This document shows positions 25,312-33,287 of a stretch of DNA of 64,000 bases, piece by piece; the first letter of the stretch is position 1, and the number at the start of each line of letters is the position of its first letter. This DNA comes from QYQL01 sp037128135. Lineage in GTDB: Bacteria; Verrucomicrobiota; Verrucomicrobiia; Chthoniobacterales; Terrimicrobiaceae. The notes under the pieces are model-generated. The model was not told where the DNA came from, ran no database searches, and saw only the letters and a list, made by a program, of their open reading frames with translations. Where the stretch lies: positions 80,559-144,558 of the forward strand of contig JBAXXD010000001.1 of the NCBI GenBank assembly GCA_037128135.1, written 5' to 3'. A program made the position numbers and the translations under genes.

Positions 25312-27267
25312 CTATTTGCATATTGTGAAGCATGACATTCGCAGGATTGTGCATCCGAAAGGCACCAGCTCAACGGTTTCTGCTTTCGGGTCGGCGGTCA
25401 CGGGGTTGCCGTAGGGAAGAGGGGTCGTTTTTTGCACTTTGGTAAATCTCGGGTAGGCCGCTGTTTGTGAGCGGTGCATCGGCACGAGAAGCTTCAGCGG
25501 GCTTTCGTCCCACGGGTAGGCCGATTCGCTCCGCTTCTTGGTGATCGCCTTCCCTCCATCCAGCTCGTCGAGCTTCAGGGAGTAGATTGGCGGCGGGACA
25601 AGTTTCCCGCCAGAGGGGACGCAAGAAGCTTCGTGCCACGACCAGTCCGGTGGCAGGGGAGTGACCGGGGTGCCTGTTACTGAGTTCCAGGTTTCGGGGT
25701 ATTTGAAAGCAAACAGGAGCGGCCCGCACTCGACTGCGCGCAGGGGCTCTTTCTGAAAATAGACATCATCGACAGCGACCACATTCGGCTCCATTTGAAA
25801 AATGATAGCCAGGGTATCGTCATGCCATGTCTGTTCCACGGCCAGATACCCATGGGAATCGACCTTGTTTGCAATTGGTGTTCCATTGAGCGTCACGCTA
25901 TAGTCCTTACACCAGTTGGGAATCCTGAGCATGAGGCGCTTCCGCCATCGGGCCGAGGTCTTGATGTGCAGGGTGATTGTCTCGTCAAACGGATAGAGGG
26001 TCTCTTCACGGATCGAGATTTTGGTGCCCTCGTGCGACACAAACTCCAATGCGCAGGGGCCGTAGGTCGGCAAAAACAGATTTTCATCCCGGTCGCACAG
26101 GAACATTCCACGAACGTATTCGGGATAGATGACCACCGAGTGTGCCGGGCAACAGGCGACCTGGATATTCGGCGCATAGACCCCGAACGACTCTTCGCAC
26201 CCGAAGAGGCAGGAATGCATTGACGCGAAGAACTGGTTGGGGGAGCTGTTATAGCTGATCGCGCGCTCATCCTTCATGCGGCCGCCCTGCGCGCCATTGA
26301 AGAGAACGCGCTCGATGAGGTCACCATATTTTGCCTCGCCGGTAATCCGGGCCATCCACGAGAAAGTGTTTAGGAAGGTGGTGAAATTGCAATACTCGGT
26401 CTCATGGTTGGCGGATGGCGGCGAGAGATATTCGAAATTCGATGCGGGTGCTCCGGTGCATTGCCAGCATTTGTCCATGATTTGTTTAATGCCATTGCGG
26501 GTGGCGGCAAGAAATTCCGGCTTCCCTCCTGCCATGAACACCATGGCGGGATGTTTCACCATCTCGCCAAAGGCCACCGCATGGTCATCGTTATACTCGA
26601 GCTCCGCTCGCTGAAAGGAGGCCATGCCGTGCTTGAAATTGTCGTTTTTGTCGAGCCACGCAAGGTAGTCGAGGCACCACTGATAGAGCCGCTCATCGCC
26701 GGTTTTCAGATAGACGATGATCATCGACTCAGTGAGCGTCGGCGCGGCGTAGTCGGTTTTCTGATCGCCGGCCCAATTTTCGACAAACCACAGCAGCCCG
26801 CGGTGGACAGCATCCAGGACCTTCCGGTCGCCAGTGGCATCATGCCACGACAGAAGCGCCCGATAACACCAGTTCGCAGACCACGGGCAGAAGTCATCAT
26901 GGCGGTTGTCGGTCTTGCGGTAGCTCCCGAGATAGCCGTCGTCCTCCTGGAGAGCGAGCGTTGCGCGAACCCATTTTTCTGCCTTGGCCTTAAGTTCGGC
27001 ATCGTTCAGCGTAAATGCCAACTGCACCAGGCCGGTCCAATAGGTGCCGGAAATCTCCCCCGACCAACCCGGGGAGACTTTGGATTGAAAGTCCCTCGTG
27101 ACATAAGGTTTGCCGATCATGTCGGGCTCCAATTCATCAAGATGCCCACCCATGCCGGCTTTGCTTCGTTCGAGTTGCGCTTTCAGCCAGCCTTGTGCGG
27201 TGATGCTCCCAAGCGGCAACCGGGTGAGCTGGCTGTGATTTGAGACGATATCGTTTGTGATTTTCAT
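25312..27267 (-). CDS. GH127 beta-L-arabinofuranosidase (DUF1680)
   Basis: 651 residues, the family's usual length. The helical-barrel catalytic domain starts SRxPLGSITAQGWLKAQLER-like (15-34). The zinc/catalytic cysteine cluster is represented by HETEYCNF (Glu291, Cys293) and VACCPAHS (Cys372, Cys373), where characterised GH127 enzymes use a Cys nucleophile held by zinc with a nearby Glu. Beta-sandwich domains follow (IREETLYPFDETITLHI; LRIPNWCKDYSVTLNG). The expected reaction is release of beta-L-arabinose from arabino-oligosaccharides. No signal peptide, so the substrate must be imported. It heads the island; the phosphate-control genes begin 62 bp upstream on the same strand. Confidence 0.88.
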   Translation of the reverse strand: MKITNDIVSNHSQLTRLPLGSITAQGWLKAQLERSKAGMGGHLDELEPDMIGKPYVTRDFQSKVSPGWSGEISGTYWTGLVQLAFTLNDAELKAKAEKWVRATLALQEDDGYLGSYRKTDNRHDDFCPWSANWCYRALLSWHDATGDRKVLDAVHRGLLWFVENWAGDQKTDYAAPTLTESMIIVYLKTGDERLYQWCLDYLAWLDKNDNFKHGMASFQRAELEYNDDHAVAFGEMVKHPAMVFMAGGKPEFLAATRNGIKQIMDKCWQCTGAPASNFEYLSPPSANHETEYCNFTTFLNTFSWMARITGEAKYGDLIERVLFNGAQGGRMKDERAISYNSSPNQFFASMHSCLFGCEESFGVYAPNIQVACCPAHSVVIYPEYVRGMFLCDRDENLFLPTYGPCALEFVSHEGTKISIREETLYPFDETITLHIKTSARWRKRLMLRIPNWCKDYSVTLNGTPIANKVDSHGYLAVEQTWHDDTLAIIFQMEPNVVAVDDVYFQKEPLRAVECGPLLFAFKYPETWNSVTGTPVTPLPPDWSWHEASCVPSGGKLVPPPIYSLKLDELDGGKAITKKRSESAYPWDESPLKLLVPMHRSQTAAYPRFTKVQKTTPLPYGNPVTADPKAETVELVPFGCTILRMSCFTICK

Positions 27268-27328
27268 GGGTGTTAAGGCGTAGAGAATGGGTTCTAACAG
27301 GGATTACTCGGGGAGCCGCGCTTTCGAC

Positions 27329-28555
27329 TCATATTCCTGCCGGAACGACTTCAGCAGCCCCACGGAGAGTGATTTGGAAGGCCGTACGGATACCCGATTC
27401 GGACTGGCAGGTGATCGTGCCCCCGTGGGCTTCGACGGCGCGCTTGACGATGGAAAGCCCGAGGCCGGTGCCGGGAACCTCGTTTTGCGCGTGCAGTTTT
27501 CCACCGCGGTAGAAGCGCTTGAAGATGAAGGGCAGGTCGGCGGCAGGAATGCCGATCCCGTTGTCGATGACCTCCAGACAAAGCGCGCCGGGAGCCGCCT
27601 CGCTGCGGACGGTGACCTGCAGGCCGGGCTTGAGGTTTTGTTTGAGCGCGTTCTCGATGAGGTTGAAAAAAATTTGCGTCCAATAAAACCGGTCGCCTTC
27701 GAGTGTCAGGTCGGGGTCGTGGAGGGCGATGTGGACGGCGGCCTGCCGGGTGCGGATGAGCGGTTCGAGGCGGTCGATGATGTCCTGCACGCATTCGGCA
27801 AGGGTGAACGTTTCCATGCGGAGGGCCGAGGCGTCGCTGGATTCGATGCGGGAAATGAGCAGCATGTCCTCAATGATGCACGCGATCCGCTCCGTGTGTT
27901 TGCGCATGATGCCGAGGAAGCGCAGCACGGCCGGACGGTCGTCCAGCAGCTCCGGGGTTTCGAGGAAGGTTTCCAGATACCCGCCCACGAGGGTGATCGG
28001 CGTGCGCAGCTCATGGGAGGCATTTGCGACGAAGTCCTTGCGGATTTGTTCGAGCTGGTGCTCGGACGACAGGTCGCGCAGAAGGAGGCGGATGTGCGGA
28101 GGGCCGCCGGATTGCGGAACCGGCGCGGCATCGACCAGCCAGACGGATTCGCCGGTCGCGGGATCCCGGGTGCGGGCGGGCGCGGCTTCCGCCGGCAGAA
28201 GAACGCGCGCGGACGCCGGGTTCCCCGAGTTGCGGCATTCCAGATAGGGCGCGGCCAGGCGGGCATCGCGCAGGATTTCCAGAGCCGGACGGCCGGCGAG
28301 TGGAGCCGGACCAAACAGCGCGCTGGCGGCTTCATTGCAGTGCAGGATCGAGCCCTGGGCATCGGCGATGAGAAAGGCGTCGGGGAACGCATTGAGCAGG
28401 CTGTCGCGGTCGCTGCCGGCGGCGGCGAGCGAGCGCAGGCCCTCGGCCAGACGGATTTTTTCCAGTTCGCGCAGGCGGAGGATGGCGGCGCGCTGCCGCA
28501 ACGACCACACGAGGAGGCAAAGGCTGGAGAGCCCGAGGAGGAGGGACGCCATCAT
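27329..28555 (-). CDS. phoR: Phosphate-type sensor histidine kinase PhoR
   Basis: 408 residues. One N-terminal membrane segment (about 3-20), then a PAS domain (LLNAFPDAFLIADAQGSILH), then HisKA with the phosphoacceptor in NASHELRTP (His181), and an ATPase domain with NLIENAL, DNGIGI and GTGLGLSIVKR. It should phosphorylate the PhoB-like protein encoded just upstream; the genes overlap by ATGA (28552-28555). The PhoR name rests on the domain order and the phoU-phoB neighbours. Confidence 0.88.
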   Translation of the reverse strand: MMASLLLGLSSLCLLVWSLRQRAAILRLRELEKIRLAEGLRSLAAAGSDRDSLLNAFPDAFLIADAQGSILHCNEAASALFGPAPLAGRPALEILRDARLAAPYLECRNSGNPASARVLLPAEAAPARTRDPATGESVWLVDAAPVPQSGGPPHIRLLLRDLSSEHQLEQIRKDFVANASHELRTPITLVGGYLETFLETPELLDDRPAVLRFLGIMRKHTERIACIIEDMLLISRIESSDASALRMETFTLAECVQDIIDRLEPLIRTRQAAVHIALHDPDLTLEGDRFYWTQIFFNLIENALKQNLKPGLQVTVRSEAAPGALCLEVIDNGIGIPAADLPFIFKRFYRGGKLHAQNEVPGTGLGLSIVKRAVEAHGGTITCQSESGIRTAFQITLRGAAEVVPAGI

Positions 28556-29238
28556 GGACAGCCTGCGGCGCGCATGAGATAGCCGACGCCGCGCACGGTT
28601 TCGATGCAGTCCTCATGGCGGCCGAGCTTGATGCGGAGGCGCTTGATATGGGTGTCGAGCGTGCGCGTGGTTGCGGCATCGCTGTAGCCCCAGATCGCGC
28701 CGAGAAGCCGGGCGCGGTCGCAGAGCTGGTCGGCGTGCTCGCAAAGATACTGGAACAGCTTGTATTCGGTTTGCGTGAGATCGAGGGGCCGGTTGTCCGC
28801 GTAGCATTGCACGGCGGCGGAATCGAAACGGAACGGCCCGCTGGCGAGGGCTTCGCGCGCGGCCATTCCCTCGCTGCGTTTCAGCACGGACTTGATGCGC
28901 AGCAAAAGCTCCTTCGGGGAAAAGGGCTTGGTGACATAATCATCAGCCCCGAGCTCGAGGCCCGCCACGCGGTCCGCAGTTTGTGCACGGGCCGTGAGCA
29001 TGATGACCGGCGTGTCCAGGGTGCGCGGGTCGCGGCGGAGCTCCTTGAACACGCGGGTGCCGTCCATGCCGGGCAGCATCAGATCCAAAAGAACGAGCGC
29101 GGGACTTTCTTTTTTCGCGAGGGCCAGCCCGGTGATCCCGTCGCGGGCGAGGATCGCGGTGAAGCCGGCCCGCTGCAGATGCAGGGCGAGAAGATCCGCG
29201 ATGTCGGCTTCATCTTCGATGACGAGAATGGTGCTCAT
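28552..29238 (-). CDS. phoB: Phosphate response regulator PhoB
   Basis: 228 residues. The receiver domain has acidic residues at the start (IEDEAD), phosphoacceptor Asp52 in LLDLMLPGMDG and the conserved lysine in VTKPF (Lys104). The C-terminal OmpR/PhoB winged helix carries the usual LTQTEYKLFQYL and TLDTHIKRLRIKLG signatures. It overlaps phoU upstream and phoR downstream by ATGA each, so the three are one translationally coupled transcript. Neighbouring PhoU makes PhoB more likely than another OmpR-type regulator. Confidence 0.9.
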   Translation of the reverse strand: MSTILVIEDEADIADLLALHLQRAGFTAILARDGITGLALAKKESPALVLLDLMLPGMDGTRVFKELRRDPRTLDTPVIMLTARAQTADRVAGLELGADDYVTKPFSPKELLLRIKSVLKRSEGMAAREALASGPFRFDSAAVQCYADNRPLDLTQTEYKLFQYLCEHADQLCDRARLLGAIWGYSDAATTRTLDTHIKRLRIKLGRHEDCIETVRGVGYLMRAAGCP

Positions 29239-29933
29239 GGTTCCGTCGGGCTGGCTTCCAGGGGCTGCTTGCGGTGCTCGTGCCGGATGTCTTTGGCGCT
29301 TTCGAGGAAGACGGTCTCCTCGCCGATGTTCACGGAAAGATCGCCGATGCGCTCGAGCGAGCGGGCGATGAAGATGAGGTGGAGCCAGTCCTCCGACCGG
29401 CCATCGGCGACCTCCAACTGGCTGCCGAGCGAGCGGGCGAGCTGTTTGTGGAGGAGGTCGAGCTCTTTGTCTTTGTCGTGGAGCGACTGGCCGAGGACGG
29501 GGTCGTGGTTAGTGTAGGAGTCCATGGCATCGCGCAGCAGGGCGTAGGCCCGGGCGTAAAGCGGCTCGAGCCACTGCACTTCCTGCAGCGGTTGGCCCCG
29601 GCTGATCTTGCGGGCGCGCTTGGCGATACTGACCGCGTGATCGGAAATCCGCTCGAGATTGGTGCTGATCTTCATCGAGGCCAGGATCAGACGGAGGTCG
29701 GTGGCGACGGGATGGAAACGGACGAGGATTTCCAGCCCCCCCTGATCGACCTTGCGCTCGAGCTCGTCCACGTCGGAGTCCGCGGCAATCACGGCGCCGG
29801 TGAGGTCGGGGTCGGCCCGCAGGAGGGCCTGCATGGCCTGTTCGAGGTTCTGGCGGGCCAGCGCGGCCATGTTCAGGAGATCCTCCTGAAGGTTGCGGAT
29901 GGCATTGTCGTGATCGCGGAAGATGTGTGGCAT
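29235..29933 (-). CDS. phoU: Phosphate signalling protein PhoU
   Basis: 232 residues from ATG 29933, an all-helical protein of two repeated PhoU domains. Signatures: LERKVDQGGLEILVRFHPVATD near 65-85 with metal-binding acidic residues, and the second repeat around ARSLERIGDLSVNIGEE near 195-210. PhoU links the Pst transporter to PhoR and represses the Pho response under phosphate sufficiency. A longer open frame upstream (to 30500) lies opposite the sensor kinase gene and is not credible. No pst transporter genes are next to it in this window. Confidence 0.92.
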   Translation of the reverse strand: MPHIFRDHDNAIRNLQEDLLNMAALARQNLEQAMQALLRADPDLTGAVIAADSDVDELERKVDQGGLEILVRFHPVATDLRLILASMKISTNLERISDHAVSIAKRARKISRGQPLQEVQWLEPLYARAYALLRDAMDSYTNHDPVLGQSLHDKDKELDLLHKQLARSLGSQLEVADGRSEDWLHLIFIARSLERIGDLSVNIGEETVFLESAKDIRHEHRKQPLEASPTEP

Positions 29934-30124
29934 GGAGCTGAGATTTTCCGGAGGCATGTTCGCACGGCGCGCCTGTTCCAGACCAGATTTTCTTTCACGA
30001 CCGGGGAAGATCCCGACCGGACCAGACATCAGGAAGCATGAGGATGTCTGCCTCAAAGTTTTCTCGCCCAGGCCGCGCCCGATGTGGCATGCTTCCCGCA
30101 GTGGAAACTTCCCGGACAAACCCG

Positions 30125-31246
30125 ATGAACGCCAATTTTCCAATCGACATCCGAAGCGGTCGGGATCGCGTGCTCGCGCAGGCGCGGCGGATTTCCGAGT
30201 GGAAGGAGATGCAGGGATTCCTGGATGCCATCCCGGACATCCTGCTGGCCGTGAACTCCACGCGGCAGATTGTTTTTGCCAACCGGGCGGCGCTGGATTT
30301 TTTCCGCGCCGGCGACGGCTCGGAGATCTGGGGAAAGCGTCCGGGCGAAGCGGCGGGGTGCATCCACAGCGCGGAGACGGACGGCGGATGCGGCGATGCC
30401 GAGGCCTGCAAGGTTTGCGGTGCGTTCCGGGCGATTGTGGGAGGCCTGCAGGGCGGCACGCCGGTCGAGGAATGCCGCATGACCCTCGCCGCCGGCACAC
30501 CGCTCGATCTCCGGGTCTGGGCGCGCCCGTTCGACCTCGGCGGAGAAAACTTCGCGTTCCTTTCCGTTCAGGACATCAGTAATGAAAAACGTCGCCAGAT
30601 CCTCGAAAAAATCTTTTTTCATGACCTCCTGAACACGGCCGGCGGGCTGCAGACGATCGGGGAAATCATGGAGTTCTCCGGCCCTGAGGAATTCGGCGAG
30701 ATGCGGGGGCTCGTCGCCACCCTCGCCGGGCAGCTGGTTGATGAAATCCGCGCGCAGCGCGAACTCCTGGCCGCCGAGCGAGGCGAGCTGCAGGCCGAGA
30801 TGCGGCCGATCAACAGCCGCGATGCCGTTGACCGCGTGGTCGCGGCCTATCGCAAACACCCGTCCTGCGGGGCGAAGACCATCCGCGTGGCCGACGAGTG
30901 CGAGCCCGTCTCGTTCCTCTCCGATTTCACCCTCCTGCTCCGGGTGCTCGGCAATCTCGCAAAAAACGCACTGGAAGCGAGCGAAGCGAGCGGCGAAGTC
31001 ACGATCGGATGCCGGCGGATTCCCGGCGACAAAGTGGAATTTTTCGTCCGCAACGAAGGCGCGATCCCGCAGACCGCACAGCTCCAGATTTTCAACCGCT
31101 CGTTCAGCACAAAAGGCGGCGGCCGCGGGCTCGGCACCTACAGCGTCAAACTTCTCGCCGAGCGCTTCCTCCACGGCCGGGTGCGCTTCGTCTCCTCGCC
31201 GGAGGTGCAGACAACGTTTTTCGTGGAGTTCCCCGTCGGGCCCTGA
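30125..31246 (+). CDS. PAS-domain sensor histidine kinase with cysteine cluster
   Basis: 373 residues without membrane segments, so cytoplasmic. PAS domain at about 28-150 (FLDAIPDILLAVNSTRQIVF) with an inserted cysteine run Cys79, Cys89, Cys95, Cys98 (GGCGDAEACKVCG), a pattern also found in other bacterial PAS kinases. A short dimerisation region has the putative phosphoacceptor in IFFHDLLNTAGG (His166), an HDLLN-type box rather than HELRTP. The ATPase domain ends with KGGGRGLGTYSVKLL. The cysteines may bind a metal or Fe-S cluster or sense redox state; this is inference. It is transcribed divergently from phoU, and no response regulator gene is adjacent on its strand. Confidence 0.8.
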   Translation: MNANFPIDIRSGRDRVLAQARRISEWKEMQGFLDAIPDILLAVNSTRQIVFANRAALDFFRAGDGSEIWGKRPGEAAGCIHSAETDGGCGDAEACKVCGAFRAIVGGLQGGTPVEECRMTLAAGTPLDLRVWARPFDLGGENFAFLSVQDISNEKRRQILEKIFFHDLLNTAGGLQTIGEIMEFSGPEEFGEMRGLVATLAGQLVDEIRAQRELLAAERGELQAEMRPINSRDAVDRVVAAYRKHPSCGAKTIRVADECEPVSFLSDFTLLLRVLGNLAKNALEASEASGEVTIGCRRIPGDKVEFFVRNEGAIPQTAQLQIFNRSFSTKGGGRGLGTYSVKLLAERFLHGRVRFVSSPEVQTTFFVEFPVGP

Positions 31247-31283
31247 CCGGAGGAACCTGCGGGCTTGCCCTGCCCTCTGAGGC

Positions 31284-31312
31284 TTGACAACGCATTTCGC
31301 ACACATATGTAT
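31284..31312 (+). promoter_or_regulatory. Putative promoter of the toxin-antitoxin pair
   Basis: A perfect -35 hexamer TTGACA (31284-31289) is followed 16 bp later by a weak -10 candidate, TATGTA. The antitoxin ATG lies 8 bp past this, so the transcript would be leaderless or nearly so. The -10 match is poor. Confidence 0.3.
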
Positions 31313-31318
31313 TCCTGT

Positions 31319-31546
31319 ATGAGAACCACTTTAATTCTTGAGGATTCCGTATTTCAAAAGGCCAAAAAGCGGGCGGTTGAGGTGGGGACGACGTTGAGCG
31401 ACTTCACGAATTCCGCCCTGCGGCATTTTTTGGCGGAGCGGTCGCTGAGGGAGGAGGCCCCGTTCGTGATGCCGGTGTTTGGAGGAGGGAGGAAGTGCCA
31501 TCAAACTCCTGCGGAATTGTCAAAGCTCCGGGACGAGGGACGCTGA
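31319..31546 (+). CDS. VapB-type antitoxin (ribbon-helix-helix)
   Basis: 75 residues from ATG 31319. The first 45 residues form a beta-strand and two helices typical of ribbon-helix-helix antitoxins: MRTTLILEDSVFQKAKKRA, then GTTLSDFTNSALRHFL. The C-terminal part (FGGGRKCHQTPAELSKL) would wrap the toxin. It should bind both its own promoter and the PIN-domain toxin encoded 3 bp downstream. An in-frame ATG further upstream lies on the putative promoter. Confidence 0.75.
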   Translation: MRTTLILEDSVFQKAKKRAVEVGTTLSDFTNSALRHFLAERSLREEAPFVMPVFGGGRKCHQTPAELSKLRDEGR

Positions 31547-31549
31547 GCG

Positions 31550-31987
31550 ATGCGAATGCCCGACGTCAATATTTTGATCTACGCCCATCGGGTGGAGGAT
31601 CCCGACCATAAGTATTTCAAGGCGTGGATGGAGGACATGGTCAACGGATCGGAGCCGTTTGCGTTGTCTCCGCTGGTGGCTTGCGCGTTTGTGAGGATCG
31701 TCACCAACCCGGCATTCCGTCCGTCGCCCACGCCGCTGGCGCAGTCACTGGCGGTAGTGGAGTCGCTGCTGCGGGCGCGGACGTGCATGATGCCGGAACT
31801 GGGCAGAGGTCACTGGATGATTGTCCGCCGTCTGTGCGAGGAGACGGGGGCGACGGGAAAAATGGTCGCGGATGCGCAGCATGCGGCGCTGGCGATCGAG
31901 AACGGATGCACCTGGGTGACACGGGATTCGGACTTTGAAAAGTTTCAGCCGTGCGGGCTTCGCGTGGAATTTTTGTCGCCCGGGTAG
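31550..31987 (+). CDS. VapC-type PIN-domain toxin
   Basis: 145 residues. PIN-domain acidic residues are present: the first Asp in MPDVNILIYAH, a middle Asp in VADAQHAALAI and the last in WVTRDSDFEKF. The family are magnesium-dependent ribonucleases held inactive by the antitoxin. The size and order (antitoxin first, 3-bp gap) are standard. A start at the in-frame ATG 31556 is as likely as 31550. Confidence 0.85.
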   Translation: MRMPDVNILIYAHRVEDPDHKYFKAWMEDMVNGSEPFALSPLVACAFVRIVTNPAFRPSPTPLAQSLAVVESLLRARTCMMPELGRGHWMIVRRLCEETGATGKMVADAQHAALAIENGCTWVTRDSDFEKFQPCGLRVEFLSPG

Positions 31988-32384
31988 GGCGCATATCTCA
32001 CACTCGCCGACCGACTCGACCGAAGGTTTTTAAAGGACCGCCGAAGAAGCGCCCGTTCTGGAGTTAAGTTGATGCTCGGGTCAGTTGGTGCTGCTATCAG
32101 TTGCAAAACACGCATCAGGCTCAGAACTCCTGATCCCGTGGAAATTCGATGAACCGAAAAGCGCTGATCGCACGATGCGCCCTACATCGCCTGACGTGGA
32201 TTTGGTGTCAGACATGTTCCGCACAACCGCTGTTTTCTGGGAAGGGATCAGGAGCCCTGAGGCTCGGGAAGAACCGGGAACCGCGTGAAAAACGGGCTGG
32301 AATAAAAAACGACCTTTTTTTCCTTCGGATATTGATTGGGGCTGAGTCCAGCACCCTTGCTGTGGTTTTTCCGGATCGCTTCCA
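31988..32384. other. Gap without recognised gene
   Basis: About 400 bp between the toxin gene and the convergent alpha/beta hydrolase gene. A 67-codon frame on the plus strand (32085-32288) has no ribosome site or recognisable motif. A small perfect stem, GAGCC-CTGA-GGCTC, lies at 32252-32265. Apart from the terminator-like stem listed separately, nothing else is seen. Confidence 0.5.
32304..32321. terminator. Possible bidirectional terminator
   Basis: The run AAAAAACGACCTTTTTTT can fold with an A/T stem and gives a T-run on either strand. It lies 64 bp beyond the stop of the minus-strand alpha/beta hydrolase gene and downstream of the convergent toxin gene. The stem lacks a GC-rich part, so this is weak. 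Confidence 0.3.
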
Positions 32385-33287
32385 TCACGTGAGGATCGAG
32401 TGGTTGAATCCCGCGTGCATCCGCGGGTTTCGGACGGTGTCGCGGTAGAAGTTCATCACGCCGCAGTGCGTGCGGGCGACCCGGTGGCCACCGCCGAATC
32501 GACCGGGGCCGGCACCCCGGATGCCAGTGCCCAGCGCAAAAAATGGGGGGCCGAAGTAATTGTCGAGCCTAGACACCCGGAGTCCCACCCCATTTCCTGC
32601 CAGCAGGCGCAGCAGCTCGCGATCCTTGCCGAGGGTCAGGTGGAGGGCGACGTCCAGCGCAGTGAACTGGGCCTCCCCGCCCCAGCCCGCGAGGGACAGG
32701 GCGCACACCGCGTGGGCGTTGACCAGAGCGCCGTAGCTGTGGCCGACAAAATGCACCGGCTCCCGGTAGCCCTGCCCCAGCAGCTCGCGCAGGCTCGTCG
32801 CCAACGTCCGCCCCTCGGCGTCGGTTTCGCGGAACGCATGGATGCAGAAGCGGACGATTGCGGGAAGGTTCCTCACGCCCGCTTCAAGATGGCGCGAGGC
32901 TTTCGGCCAGACGAAATGCAGGATGTTGAGCGGGCGGGTGACGCTCGTGCGCTCGTGCGCGGCTTCGCCGATTTCGCGCAGATCAGAGAGCGGTTCCCAT
33001 GTCGCCGGATAGCGGGTCCGGTAGCGCATGCCGTGGGTCAGGATCAGGGTGGGGCGGCACGGATCGATCCGGCCGACCGGCACGCACACTCCGATCGGGG
33101 CCTCCGGCTCCGCGCCACGGACGGCCACCGCGCAATCGGAGGGTCGGCAGCGCTCTGCCTGCAGATCGGTTTTCCGCAACCCGCTCGGCTCCCCGCCGAA
33201 ATGGATCGGACTGGATCCCATGCGAAACGCATATGTTTTTCCTTGCGAAAGATCACTCAAAAACGGAAACAACCGCTCGATGACCAT
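32385..33287 (-). CDS. Alpha/beta hydrolase (lipase-like)
   Basis: 300 residues. The nucleophile elbow is VGHSYGA (Ser184), preceded by a beta strand, and the oxyanion region is LILTHGMRYR (81-90), as in alpha/beta hydrolases. The remaining triad cannot be placed with confidence; candidate residues are Asp and His in the C-terminal third (DNYFGPPFFALG, GFNHS). No signal peptide. ATG 33287 has GGAAG 6 bp upstream but overlaps by 8 bp the start of the divergent acyltransferase gene, so a downstream ATG (33221) is also possible. Divergence from a HxxxD acyltransferase suggests a shared acyl-ester or lipid substrate; this is inference. Confidence 0.6.
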   Translation of the reverse strand: MVIERLFPFLSDLSQGKTYAFRMGSSPIHFGGEPSGLRKTDLQAERCRPSDCAVAVRGAEPEAPIGVCVPVGRIDPCRPTLILTHGMRYRTRYPATWEPLSDLREIGEAAHERTSVTRPLNILHFVWPKASRHLEAGVRNLPAIVRFCIHAFRETDAEGRTLATSLRELLGQGYREPVHFVGHSYGALVNAHAVCALSLAGWGGEAQFTALDVALHLTLGKDRELLRLLAGNGVGLRVSRLDNYFGPPFFALGTGIRGAGPGRFGGGHRVARTHCGVMNFYRDTVRNPRMHAGFNHSILT

